Part shown: piece after piece, positions 53,768 through 61,582 of the stretch | How positions within the stretch are numbered: position 1 is the stretch's first letter | Layout of the letters: every line of letters starts with the position of its first letter | Source of the DNA: Paulinella micropora | Taxonomy: Eukaryota; Cercozoa; Imbricatea; Euglyphida; Paulinellidae | Direction of reading: 5' to 3' | Assembly: GCA_019918135.1 (NCBI GenBank) | Contig: WBZZ01001190.1 | Location: forward strand, 87,001 to 151,000 | Length of the DNA stretch: 64,000 nucleotides | Notes under the pieces: generated by a model | Seen by the model: the letters and a program-made list of their open reading frames with translations, nothing else | Told to the model about the DNA's origin: nothing | Database searches by the model: none | Made by a program: the position numbers and the translations under genes

Positions 53768-54562
53768 TCAGTTGGGAGATTTCCCCCCTGGCGACGACTG
53801 CCTGCTAGAATAAAACGAGCAGGCATCTTTATACACCTTGCGAAGCCCGTCATACACCACAAAGTAGTCACGACAGTCGGCAAACGGGAGCTTCACCTCT
53901 GGTGCCGATAATTTCCGAGCGGTCAGTGAAAGCCAGTATTCACTGCCCACACCCTGTCGCATCTGTGCGATATAGCCCTGTCTCTTCGCTTCGTCTTCCG
54001 CGCCAACAACCTCCGGAGCGGTGTCTTTTTTGTACACGCGAGTGAAATCAAACAAGTATGTCTTCATGTTTTTCAACACCAGGTCGAGCATGGCCAACGC
54101 ATACTTATCCACAAAACCCGTCTTGGCCGCCAACAGCGCTTGTGCACGGCTGGCTGTTTCTGCAGCAGAGGCTGCCGAGTCGCCGCCGGTGTCAAACACG
54201 TTGATCCTTGTTTTGCCGTACGGATAATCACTGTCACTGCCGTCGGTCTTCTCAAATAACAGGATAACGTTCGGGCCCATCGAGGAGGTGAAGGGCATAG
54301 CTAGGTCGGCTAGCGCCGCTATGGATTGCGCCCTATTTCCATTAGAAACTAGCGTCTTAGAGTACTCGGAAGCTGTGACTGCTGCTGCTTTCTCCTGTGT
54401 ATCTTGATCCAACACACGAGCAAACTCTGGACGTCGATTGTCGCCAAGTTGATCATTCGTCAGAGGGGCTCTACACTCAGACGACAGACAGGTGTACATA
54501 GGCCCCCATTTTCTATCGTCCTCTCGCACGAGCGTCGGAAAGTACTTACCATTGTTCGCCAT
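53768..54562 (-). CDS. Unknown protein with helical core
   Basis: 264 residues from ATG 54562 (MANNGKYFPTLVREDDRKW). A CxxxC-like start (CLSSECRAP), an Ala-rich middle (SAASAAETASRAQALLAAKT), then YALAMLDLVLKNMKTYLFDF and RDYFVVYDGLRKVYKDACSF. Composition is hydrophilic and the gene is less GC-rich than average. Neighbour of the nicotinamidase on the same strand. No family recognised. Confidence 0.6.
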   Translation of the reverse strand: MANNGKYFPTLVREDDRKWGPMYTCLSSECRAPLTNDQLGDNRRPEFARVLDQDTQEKAAAVTASEYSKTLVSNGNRAQSIAALADLAMPFTSSMGPNVILLFEKTDGSDSDYPYGKTRINVFDTGGDSAASAAETASRAQALLAAKTGFVDKYALAMLDLVLKNMKTYLFDFTRVYKKDTAPEVVGAEDEAKRQGYIAQMRQGVGSEYWLSLTARKLSAPEVKLPFADCRDYFVVYDGLRKVYKDACSFYSSRQSSPGGKSPN

Positions 54563-54616
54563 TTTGGAAAGCCAAAAACAATCATTGGAGCTTACATTAT
54601 TGGAATCGGCATTATC

Positions 54617-55423
54617 CTATTGTAGCTTTGTCTTCAATTCGGCTTGGGCCAGCCGGGCCCTGTCGATCAGCAACTCGACGGTGCCTTCTTGGAGCCGGAA
54701 CGAGATTTGTGAGTACAGCTTGCGCGCGGCCCTTGATGTCGAATCCCAAACGGAGCTGACGTATGATTTCTGCATCCATGCCCCTTTGCAGAATTCTAGG
54801 GTGTTGGCATTGGCTTGGACTGCTAGCTCCTTTTCTCCCCAGCCAACCTCGCTTCCGATCGCCAGCGTTGCTGTTTGGACAACGCGAACTTTGAATTTCT
54901 GTTCGGCCAGGCCTCGCGCAGTTTCTTTGACACAGAAGTCGGCCGCGACCCCGACCACGCAGACATTTGTTATACCTTGGGCCCGTAGGATTTGCGTTAA
55001 AGTGCACTTGGGCGAGGCGAAGCTCCAAGGGTTGGGGTTCCGGACCTCCCTTTTCGGCGGCCGCTTCTGGCCTTGCTGCACAACAGCCTCCACATTCTCA
55101 AACACGGCGGAATACGCATCATATTTGCGGTCCATGCCTTTGTCAAAGAACAGGGACTTGTAGCGCGCTGCCCCCGCAGGTAGGCTAAGCGTGCCTCTTT
55201 CCAAGGCAGTAGCTTCGATATAAGCAGAATAGAGCAAACCCTGCCCTGCCGCACCGTCTCCCGGTCTAAACGCGGGTGCTAGGTCGCGCAGTTCGTCCAC
55301 TACGTCGGAACCCCAACGGTTCATGACGCAGTGGTCAGGCCACAATTCCTGCTTGGCAACTGTCCACGTGTTTGTTTTTTGCCTGTGACACATCCTCCCC
55401 CGGCTGCCGCGTACTCTGCACAA
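54617..55423 (-). CDS. Nicotinamidase, C-terminal ORF
   Basis: Carries the second half of a nicotinamidase/isochorismatase domain: ELWPDHCVMNRWGSD (conserved WPxHC), FFDKGMDRKYDAYSAVFEN (catalytic Lys in the KGxD...DxYSAF block) and VVGVAADFCVKETARGLAE (catalytic Cys in AxDFCV). These match yeast-type Pnc1 enzymes, which hydrolyse nicotinamide to nicotinate and ammonia. The C-terminal 90 residues are a helical extension. The first half is in the overlapping ORF 55335-55919; both belong to one locus. Confidence 0.75.
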   Translation of the reverse strand: MCRVRGSRGRMCHRQKTNTWTVAKQELWPDHCVMNRWGSDVVDELRDLAPAFRPGDGAAGQGLLYSAYIEATALERGTLSLPAGAARYKSLFFDKGMDRKYDAYSAVFENVEAVVQQGQKRPPKREVRNPNPWSFASPKCTLTQILRAQGITNVCVVGVAADFCVKETARGLAEQKFKVRVVQTATLAIGSEVGWGEKELAVQANANTLEFCKGAWMQKSYVSSVWDSTSRAARKLYSQISFRLQEGTVELLIDRARLAQAELKTKLQ

Positions 55424-55919
55424 AGGAGTATGTCACAGAATGGACGGTGCATTTCTCATAATCCTCTGCTTTAGTGAATTCATTTTTGGGGATGATCTCC
55501 GCTTTTTCCGGAACATTCTTCTTCGTGTCGTCCACGCCTTTTTCTTTGCTCTCCCTCTTGACGACGACCTCGTACGTAAAGATCTCATATGAGGAAATCT
55601 CATCGGCTTTTAGCAACTCAGTTTTCTTTGCGAGGTCCTTAGTAGTGTGATAACTTGAACTGGCGAAAGATACGTGGCCAGGTTTTAAAATGTAGTTAGG
55701 GTCTGAAACATTGCCTTCTTGAACCTCAGCTGGGTGCTTGTCGCGCGTGAACACCACCAGATCCCAGCCAGCAATATTGGCTAACTGGCGCACTTCCGCG
55801 ATGCAAGCCGCCCTTGCATCCTTGTCTTTCATAGCCATTGATCCGCCTGGGTGCATAAAATCGTTCTGCATGTCCACGATGACCAGAGCCCAGCCGGGCG
55901 CGATCGAAGGACCAGCCAT
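55335..55919 (-). CDS. Nicotinamidase, N-terminal ORF
   Basis: 194 residues from ATG 55919. ALVIVDMQNDFMHPGGSMAM is the family's first motif with the catalytic Asp, and FTRDKHPAEVQEG the metal-ligand DxHP-like site. An insertion of about 90 residues (NYILKPGHVSFASSSYHTTK onward) of Lys/Glu-rich sequence follows and is longer than in cellular enzymes. It overlaps the 54617-55423 ORF, which has the remaining motifs. Role: NAD salvage or nicotinamide removal; inference for a virus. Confidence 0.75.
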   Translation of the reverse strand: MAGPSIAPGWALVIVDMQNDFMHPGGSMAMKDKDARAACIAEVRQLANIAGWDLVVFTRDKHPAEVQEGNVSDPNYILKPGHVSFASSSYHTTKDLAKKTELLKADEISSYEIFTYEVVVKRESKEKGVDDTKKNVPEKAEIIPKNEFTKAEDYEKCTVHSVTYSFVQSTRQPGEDVSQAKNKHVDSCQAGIVA

Positions 55920-56130
55920 TTCCTTTATTAGCTACTATAACACGCGGGAGAGTCAGCAAAAAAACCCAATCGAGGGATAGTACGGGAGCACAGCACTTCC
56001 CCCCCCCCCCTCTCCCTCTTTCCCCCCCCCCCCCTCCCTCTCTCTCTCTCCTTCTTCCTCCCACCTCTCCTCTCCCCTCCCCTCTCTCTTCTCTTATCCT
56101 TCTTTTGTTCTTTGCCTCAGACAAAGGGGC
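55920..56130. other. CT- and C-run-rich divergent spacer
   Basis: C-runs at 55999-56010 and 56024-56036, then CTCTCTC repeats. Divergent between nicotinamidase and the 56131 gene, so presumably holds both promoters. No gene seen. Confidence 0.5.
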
Positions 56131-56742
56131 ATGAATGTTCCCAAGGGAGAGATCTTTTGGGTCTGGGCGTTAGAAAAGGCGCTACAAGAGGCGTCGGGGG
56201 TCGTGGCGCCTGGGGAGGTGCCGCCTAAGCCGCCTGAATGCGTGGCGGATCTCAAGAAGTGCCATGCGTCACTGCATTGGACGCTGCTACCCTCGCACCA
56301 ACAAACCTACGAGGAGCTCAGGTCGTTGCACGGTTACAGCAACAACAGCAGCGGCCAAGAAGAGGGCAGCCGTGTTGCCAAACCCGGCCGCATCAGCTGG
56401 TCCCCGCCACTTCCGATCCAGCTAGCCAAAGAACCCAGCGGCAGCAGCAGGGACTCACTGCGTGTGGGCAGCAGGCGTCGGCGCGCTCGGGCGCACACGG
56501 TGCCGGGCTCGCAACCTGCGGGCAAGAGCGAAGAGGCCTACCTGTTCGTGTACAAGCCCCACGTGCACATCCACGCGCCGGGGCCGAGGGCCCCGGCGAG
56601 GTCCGTCGCGTTGGAGCTACACAACAGTGACTTTGTTTTTCTGTGCGGCGGCGAGAAAAGGCGTACGGAAGAAGCTACTAGGCCGGGACCGGGAGCGGGG
56701 CCGGAGCCGGAGCCGGGGCAGGAACTTGGCTGGAAAAACTAA
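56131..56742 (+). CDS. Small unknown protein with basic linker
   Basis: 203 residues from ATG 56131 (MNVPKGEIFWVWALEKALQE). A helical N terminus with SLHWTLLPSHQQTYEELRSL, a basic stretch VGSRRRRARAHTV (possible nuclear signal), then a beta-like part AYLFVYKPHVHIHAPG and SVALELHNSDFVFLCGG. The tail is Pro/Glu/Gly-rich. AATAAAAAA follows at about 56806. No family recognised. Confidence 0.6.
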   Translation: MNVPKGEIFWVWALEKALQEASGVVAPGEVPPKPPECVADLKKCHASLHWTLLPSHQQTYEELRSLHGYSNNSSGQEEGSRVAKPGRISWSPPLPIQLAKEPSGSSRDSLRVGSRRRRARAHTVPGSQPAGKSEEAYLFVYKPHVHIHAPGPRAPARSVALELHNSDFVFLCGGEKRRTEEATRPGPGAGPEPEPGQELGWKN

Positions 56743-56847
56743 AATCAATTTTTTAATGACTGAAAGAAAGAAAAAAAAACAAACAAAACAAAACAAAACA
56801 AAACTTAATAAAAAAAGACTCTTGCTTGGTCGGTTTTTTTTTTGAAG

Positions 56848-56866
56848 CCTAGCGCTGCGCGCTAGG
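56848..56866. terminator. Short hairpin in convergent spacer
   Basis: Arms CCTAGCGC and GCGCTAGG with a three-base loop, between convergent genes ending at 56742 and 56897. Preceded by T/A runs. Candidate bidirectional 3'-end element. Confidence 0.45.
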
Positions 56867-56896
56867 TTGCCGGCTTCCTTCGGCTTCCTTCTTCTC

Positions 56897-58219
56897 TCAA
56901 ATGTCCCTGAGTAGAGCCTCGTCTTCCTCCTCGAGCGCATGCTGCTTGCGCAGGTCGGCCTCGGCGCTGCTGCTGTGCGGGACGTTGGCGATGCGCAGCT
57001 GCCTGTTGCTGGGCCAGGGCTCGTCGTCCAGTTCGTCGGGGGCGAAGCCGCCGCCTTCCCAGCCGGGCAGCGCCGAGGGCTTGCCGAGTTCCTCGGTCTT
57101 CTTGCTGGCGCCCGAGGCATCCCAGACGCAGACGAGTTTGGGCACGCGCTTGAGACAGAAGGCGCCGTTGGACAAGGGGTCGAAGCTGGCCCTGATGGTG
57201 AAGCCGACGGTAATGACGGAGCCGTTGCGAACCGCCTTCATGGCCGCGGCCTCAGTCATGAGCGGGTGGGACTCGCGCCGCATGTCGCGGAAGAGGAGCT
57301 CGGTGAACTTGAGCTTGCTGCTGTCAAGCTCCGACGGGTTGCTGCTGGGCTGGTTGCCGCCTGCGCCGCCGGCGCAGGCGGGTTTGCCCTTGTTGTTGTA
57401 CCTGGCGCTGAGGTCGACGTTCGGGAAAGAGTAGTTGCAGTGCGTCACGAGCGTGAACTCCTGTGAGCCGCCGCCCTGGGACTCGGTCTTTTGGAAGAAG
57501 CCGCCGTTCTTGATGTAGCGCGAGTTGGACTTGCGCTCCAGCGCCGTCATGGCCTTGATCTCGGCCGTCTTGGAGCGGATGACCACGTCGCGGAACTTGG
57601 CGAGCACCTGGCGCGGGTACACTCCCTGCGCGTCGGCGCTAAGCCCCATGTCCGTCGAGATGTCCTGCAGGCGGCTGTTGACGCACGGCATGGCCTGGCA
57701 CACCAACGGCGCACTCTCGGGGTCCTCGAGCGCGTCCAGCACGCACCACACGGCCAGAAAGTCCAGGTACAGATCGAACACCACGGCCAGGCCCCCGACC
57801 TCGTACGAGCTGCCGTCCGCCTTCATGACACGCAGCGCGGGCGCCGCCTTGGACGGGAGCGCGACCGTGCTGAAGCTGCGCTGGATCCGCTCGGGGCGCA
57901 GGCAGTCCTCCTCCGGGTTGATGTTGTAGCGGTGCGCAAAGTCCGCCGGGTTCGCAAACGAGCCGTACGCGATGCGGCCCAGCCTCTGCTTCTGTTCGTC
58001 CGTCGCGTGCTTGGACACGAACAGGTCGCACGAACCCACGGTCGCGGGGGGGACGCAATCACCAAGTTGCGGCAGGCCCCCTTGCGCTCGCCCGAGGACG
58101 GGCGCTGCTGGGTGAAGCGGACCGTCACGATCTCCTTGTTGGGTTCCTTGATCGACGGCAAACGCTGCATCAGGTACGCGTTGCGCCCCGGCCCCACAAA
58201 GCGCGCCAGCTGCAGCCAC
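56897..58219 (-). CDS. Large unknown nuclear-type protein, C-terminal ORF
   Basis: The believable part starts at about GSCDLFVSKHATDEQKQRLG and runs some 380 residues: YGSFANPADFAHRYNINPEE, LYLDFLAVWCVLDALEDPES, FTLVTHCNYSFPNVDLSARY and ITVGFTIRASFDPLSNGAFC. The tail is acidic (EEEDEALLRDI). It looks like a large soluble alpha/beta protein, perhaps a single-stranded DNA-binding or structural protein, but no motif decides. The 57823-58632 ORF gives the N-terminal part of the locus. Confidence 0.55.
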   Translation of the reverse strand: MAAAGALCGAGAQRVPDAAFAVDQGTQQGDRDGPLHPAAPVLGRAQGGLPQLGDCVPPATVGSCDLFVSKHATDEQKQRLGRIAYGSFANPADFAHRYNINPEEDCLRPERIQRSFSTVALPSKAAPALRVMKADGSSYEVGGLAVVFDLYLDFLAVWCVLDALEDPESAPLVCQAMPCVNSRLQDISTDMGLSADAQGVYPRQVLAKFRDVVIRSKTAEIKAMTALERKSNSRYIKNGGFFQKTESQGGGSQEFTLVTHCNYSFPNVDLSARYNNKGKPACAGGAGGNQPSSNPSELDSSKLKFTELLFRDMRRESHPLMTEAAAMKAVRNGSVITVGFTIRASFDPLSNGAFCLKRVPKLVCVWDASGASKKTEELGKPSALPGWEGGGFAPDELDDEPWPSNRQLRIANVPHSSSAEADLRKQHALEEEDEALLRDI

Positions 58220-58632
58220 TCCTCACCCGTCGCCTCGTCCTTGTGCACCTTGACGTACGTGTGCTTCAGCAGAAAATCCGTGTTCACCAGGCTGGGCCAG
58301 ATGTCCTGCGTCAGAACCTGCTGGTACACATCCCCCAGCGACGCCCGCAGGTCGGGGGGCAGTTTTCCCAAGGGAACAAGCCCCTCCAGCTCGTTAGGCG
58401 GCTGCAGGCTCGCGCGCAGCAACGTCTCGGGCATCGAGCTCGGGTCAGCAAACGGGAAAATTTGGTGCGACGAGCCGCCCGCCGCCGCCGCTGCTGCCGC
58501 TTTCGTTTCAGCCGCGATTTCAGAAGACGTCGCATCCCAGTCTACTTGCTCGCGGCCTTCTTCCTGCACCTTGTTTTTTTTGGGCACGCGACCCGAACTG
58601 CTCGACGACGCTGCTGCTGTGCGCTTGCTCAT
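57823..58632 (-). CDS. Large unknown nuclear-type protein, N-terminal ORF
   Basis: From ATG 58632 (MSKRTAAASSSSSGRVPKKN). GRVPKKNKVQ is a nuclear-signal-like stretch, followed by an Ala-run and a folded part: FADPSSMPETLLRASLQPPN, LVPLGKLPPDLRASLGDVYQ and TVRFTQQRPSSGERK. The final 90 residues overlap the C-terminal ORF and are Arg/Thr-rich, hence doubtful. Upstream lies a perfect hairpin (58676-58702). Confidence 0.55.
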   Translation of the reverse strand: MSKRTAAASSSSSGRVPKKNKVQEEGREQVDWDATSSEIAAETKAAAAAAAGGSSHQIFPFADPSSMPETLLRASLQPPNELEGLVPLGKLPPDLRASLGDVYQQVLTQDIWPSLVNTDFLLKHTYVKVHKDEATGEEWLQLARFVGPGRNAYLMQRLPSIKEPNKEIVTVRFTQQRPSSGERKGACRNLVIASPPRPWVRATCSCPSTRRTNRSRGWAASRTARLRTRRTLRTATTSTRRRTACAPSGSSAASARSRSRPRRRPRCVS

Positions 58633-58675
58633 CTGCTTCAAATGTGTTTGGGGGGAAAATGCTCCTCCAAATTCT

Positions 58676-58702
58676 GTGCGGGAGACCCAAGGTCTCCCGC
58701 AC
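58676..58702. promoter_or_regulatory. Perfect 12-bp-stem hairpin upstream of a start codon
   Basis: Arms GTGCGGGAGACC (58676-58687) and complement (58691-58702), three-base loop CAA, 44 bases upstream of ATG 58632 on the minus strand. Candidate operator or 5'-leader structure. Confidence 0.5.
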
Positions 58703-58724
58703 AACACCCCCCCGCGCATCAAGA

Positions 58725-58840
58725 GGAGGGGGGGGGGCGCCCCCGGTGTGCCGGGCACCCCCCCCCCCTTCCCCTCCCCCCATCCCGAGAGAGAGAGAGA
58801 CGGGGGAGGGGAGGCGGGAGAGGAGGGGGGGGGGGGGGCG
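58725..58840. repeat. G-run/C-run hairpin and (GA)n tract
   Basis: GGGGGGGCGCCCCC at 58730-58743, a C-run, GAGAGAGAGAGA and further G-runs in the spacer between the 58846 and 58632 genes. Confidence 0.7.
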
Positions 58841-58845
58841 CGGCC

Positions 58846-59307
58846 CTACTTCCAAGAACCGCCGCTGATGATTTCAAGCGGTTTACAGGTCGTGGTTGGA
58901 GACGCAGGATCTTCTTTTTTTTGGAAAGGCATTTGTTTTTCTAGCTCGGCCTGCCAGTTCGTGCGTTTTTCTAGGTCGCAACGCAGGGCGTCGGCGGAGA
59001 TGTCTTGGATTCTCCTGGCCTGCATAAAGCTGTCCTCCCAACCGTACTCGGCCAGCAGCAAGTCGTGCGCAAGCAGGCGCTGGCCGCGCTTGAGGTACAG
59101 ATGAAAATTGCGGTGGTTGAGGCGTACAATCAAGCCGTTGCACTTGTCGGGCCGCGGGCTGGTCAGGCGCAGTGCCCCAGCAAAACCGTGGGAATGCGGG
59201 TGGCCCGCTCCACGTGGGGAGCGTCGGGCAGATTGGGCTGATCTCTTCTGTCGATATAGACCATCGCTTTGCCCGCTTGCATAAAGGTTGCCCGCTCTCG
59301 CTCCCAT
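58846..59307 (-). CDS. Unknown ORF, C-terminal type
   Basis: The believable part is about residues 45-153: RPDKCNGLIVRLNHRNFHLY, LLAHDLLLAEYGWEDSFMQA and DLEKRTNWQAELEKQMPF. It overlaps the end of the 59163-60209 ORF on the same strand and probably belongs to that locus. No motif known. Confidence 0.4.
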   Translation of the reverse strand: MGARAGNLYASGQSDGLYRQKRSAQSARRSPRGAGHPHSHGFAGALRLTSPRPDKCNGLIVRLNHRNFHLYLKRGQRLLAHDLLLAEYGWEDSFMQARRIQDISADALRCDLEKRTNWQAELEKQMPFQKKEDPASPTTTCKPLEIISGGSWK

Positions 59308-60209
59308 AGCGTGCGGTCTCGTGAGGGCGAGACCGCCTGATCGGTACCGCAGCAGCCGCCGCTGCTGCGGTACAGCGTAGTGCGAAACTCTGCCACAAAA
59401 CGCGGCTCGTCCAAAGGGGGTATGTCCCGGCGGGACGCGAGTGTGAAGCCGTAGCCGGGCCAGTAGAGCACGTAGAAGTCAGAATTGTAGGAGACCACGC
59501 ACGGCCCCCTCTGAAGGTCGGCTTCTTTGTAAAATTTGATTTGCCGCTCCTCCTTCAGAGCATCGTCGGTGATTTGCGGCGTGCTGCGCTCGGCCTCGTC
59601 GAGTGCCGATAAAAATTGATTTCTGGCGCGGCGGAAAAAATCAGACTGGCCGGGAATGGCCTGCACGCCTTTCTCTTGGAAGAGCAGTGTGTGCGCCCAG
59701 GCGGTCGCCTGGAACCGATTGCGTACCCCGGTGCTGAGCTGGCTCTGTAGCCTGGCCGCCAGGTTGGACGCTATGTTGGCGCACGCGATCGCGCGCAGGC
59801 CACGCCGGCAGTTGGCGTGAGGCTGGAGCTGCGCCAGAAACTCACTTACCAACAAGCCCAGCCGGTTGGCGCCGTCGCCCCAGAACGCCACCAGACAGTT
59901 CGGCTCCAGCTTAAGCTCGGCCGGCCAGCTCGGCCCCATAACCCATAGCTTGCCTAAGCTGGGCGGCAGTCCAGCCTCGTGCCAACTGCCGGCGCTGTAA
60001 GCTGCTGCAATCAGCTGTGTGCAGCCGCTCTGTTGGTAGGCTTCCTGCAACTCCCGCCCCGCTGCAGAGACGAGCGTCAGCTCGCCTGTGATGACTTCTC
60101 GTATAACCGGCTTCAGCCATAAAGAGTTGCAATAGAAGTAAGATTGGGGCTTTGGTATTGTCTGGACAACTTTTTTCGAATCGGGCTCGGAGTCCCTGTC
60201 GGCAGACAT
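59163..60209 (-). CDS. Unknown protein (348 residues)
   Basis: From ATG 60209 (MSADRDSEPDSKKVVQTIPK). Mixed fold: YSAGSWHEAGLPPSLGKLWV, CLVAFWGDGANRLGLLVSEF, then VVSYNSDFYVLYWPGYGFTL and RFVAEFRTTLYRSSGG. The last 30 residues overlap the next ORF. An ATTATTATTATTATTA run lies upstream of the start. The product starts MSAD like the primase, which may be chance. No family recognised. Confidence 0.6.
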   Translation of the reverse strand: MSADRDSEPDSKKVVQTIPKPQSYFYCNSLWLKPVIREVITGELTLVSAAGRELQEAYQQSGCTQLIAAAYSAGSWHEAGLPPSLGKLWVMGPSWPAELKLEPNCLVAFWGDGANRLGLLVSEFLAQLQPHANCRRGLRAIACANIASNLAARLQSQLSTGVRNRFQATAWAHTLLFQEKGVQAIPGQSDFFRRARNQFLSALDEAERSTPQITDDALKEERQIKFYKEADLQRGPCVVSYNSDFYVLYWPGYGFTLASRRDIPPLDEPRFVAEFRTTLYRSSGGCCGTDQAVSPSRDRTLWERERATFMQAGKAMVYIDRRDQPNLPDAPHVERATRIPTVLLGHCA

Positions 60210-60403
60210 TTTATTATTATTATTATTACTTTTTTTTTGGTTAATAAAAGGAAAATAAAAAGAGAGAGAGAGAGAACAGAGAGAGGGGGGGGGGGAGAGA
60301 AGGAGAAGGGAGAGGGGGGAGGGGAGGGATGGGTGCTGCCCTCCTTTTCGCTCGCTCGGCGGTGCAGTCCAGCGCGGGTCTTCATTGGCTAAGAAGAGAG
60401 AAG
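60210..60403. other. Divergent spacer with (GA)n and G-runs
   Basis: ATT repeats, TTAATAAAAGG, GAGAGAGAGAGA and GGGGGGGGG. Presumably two promoters; no gene. Confidence 0.45.
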
Positions 60404-61120
60404 ATGGCGGGCAGAGCTCTAGTGGTGTTGGCGGCCATGGTCTCCTGCGCCTTGGTAGCCAGCACAGCCGTGTGGGAAGAGGCCAATAAGTACACCTGCC
60501 CCAAGATTCTGAGCGGGTGGCTAGATAAGTGCAGGGGTTGTGCCGACAGGCCGTTCGCGTGTGTGCACCAGGTGGCCGTCATGGGGCAGGAGCCCCTAGA
60601 CCGTGTTGTTGAACTGTGGAACTATTCTCTCTCTTTTTCTGCGCTGCTGCCACTGGCGCAACATCTGCTGTGGCCGCACCAGCAAGTGAGCTGCTTGATT
60701 TTTACCGCGTACCGCGAGTTTTACAAGTTGTACGGGCTGCTGGGCGACTCGCCCGTGCACCAAGAGGGCGGTGGCGGGGCTGGTGCTGCTGCACCACTGC
60801 GGCGGGGTGTACGCCGACCCGGGGCTGGAGCTATTAAGAATCGGGCAGGGCCCGGCGGCGCAGGGACATTTCCCACTGCCAGCCCCGGAGCCAGAAGAGG
60901 ACGGCAGCTACTTGCCAACCAGCTACTTCCTGCCAGAACTGCCGGTGTTAATGGCGGCCCACCCGCAGCGCGTAGGCATGCCGTACCTAGTGCTGCTGCG
61001 CTACATGTCGTCCTTGGCGCTGCCGTGGTACGACGGGATCTGGAGCGCCAACTTCTCGTTCGCCGACCCGCTGGACGAGCGCGGAGCCTTGCCCGATTCT
61101 CTGGCGCAGGTGTTGCGTGA
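60404..61120 (+). CDS. Secreted/membrane glycosyltransferase-like protein, N-terminal ORF
   Basis: From ATG 60404 (MAGRALVVLAAMVSCALVAS): signal peptide, then a Cys-rich start (KYTCPKILSGWLDKCRGCAD) and an N-glycosylation site (NYS). LLWPHQQVSCLIFTAYREFY is the last clearly foldable part, up to about residue 125. The rest of this frame is Gly/Ala/Arg-rich and overlaps the 60771 ORF. Locus continues there. Confidence 0.5.
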   Translation: MAGRALVVLAAMVSCALVASTAVWEEANKYTCPKILSGWLDKCRGCADRPFACVHQVAVMGQEPLDRVVELWNYSLSFSALLPLAQHLLWPHQQVSCLIFTAYREFYKLYGLLGDSPVHQEGGGGAGAAAPLRRGVRRPGAGAIKNRAGPGGAGTFPTASPGARRGRQLLANQLLPARTAGVNGGPPAARRHAVPSAAALHVVLGAAVVRRDLERQLLVRRPAGRARSLARFSGAGVA

Positions 61121-61550
61121 GCAGCAACCCGTCGCTGCCAACGAGGGCGGCAGCACACAGGCTTGGTGGGAGGGCGTGCACAAAGTGCAGGTGCTGGGCC
61201 AGCTGGAGCGGCTGCACGTGCTCAACGCCAGCGAGTACCTGCAGGGCCCATCTGTCGTGTACCACGCGTCGAGCCGCGTCTGGGAGACGCCCGCCGCCTT
61301 GTTCTGGTGGCAAGAGGTCTTCCGCTGGTTGCTGCTGGTGTTGCTGGCGTGCATGCTGCTGTGCGCGGCGGATCAGTGCAGGCGCCGAGGCTCGCTGAGA
61401 TGCCCCTGCGGCTGGCGCCTGTGCGCGGGACCGAGGGCTACGTGCCAGTTGCACCCTTGCAAACAGACGGCGCAGGGGCTTTTACGGAAGACTCTGCTCT
61501 GGAGTCTTCTGGTAGCAATTTATCTACACAAAGGTAGAGATCTCTTTTAA
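60771..61550 (+). CDS. Glycosyltransferase (DXD family)-like, membrane-anchored ORF
   Basis: LVLLHHCGGVYADPGLELL near the start matches the ARxxxLxxxGGxYxDxD block of sugar-binding DXD glycosyltransferases (Gly_transf_sug/Och1 type), with the second Asp replaced (ADPG). Further on are N-glycosylation sites (NFS, NAS) and VYHASSRVWETPAALFWWQE. A C-terminal membrane helix (WLLLVLLACMLLCAAD) and a Cys-rich cytosolic tail follow. With the 60404 ORF it gives a type I membrane topology unusual for this family. Activity is uncertain. Confidence 0.55.
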   Translation: MAGLVLLHHCGGVYADPGLELLRIGQGPAAQGHFPLPAPEPEEDGSYLPTSYFLPELPVLMAAHPQRVGMPYLVLLRYMSSLALPWYDGIWSANFSFADPLDERGALPDSLAQVLREQQPVAANEGGSTQAWWEGVHKVQVLGQLERLHVLNASEYLQGPSVVYHASSRVWETPAALFWWQEVFRWLLLVLLACMLLCAADQCRRRGSLRCPCGWRLCAGPRATCQLHPCKQTAQGLLRKTLLWSLLVAIYLHKGRDLF

Positions 61551-61582
61551 TGTCTTTCCGACCGAATCTCGAAGAGCTAAAC

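Noticed and set aside
57491-59104. 537-codon plus-strand ORF
   Set aside because: Antisense to the large nuclear-type protein and its spacer; no motif, shadow composition.
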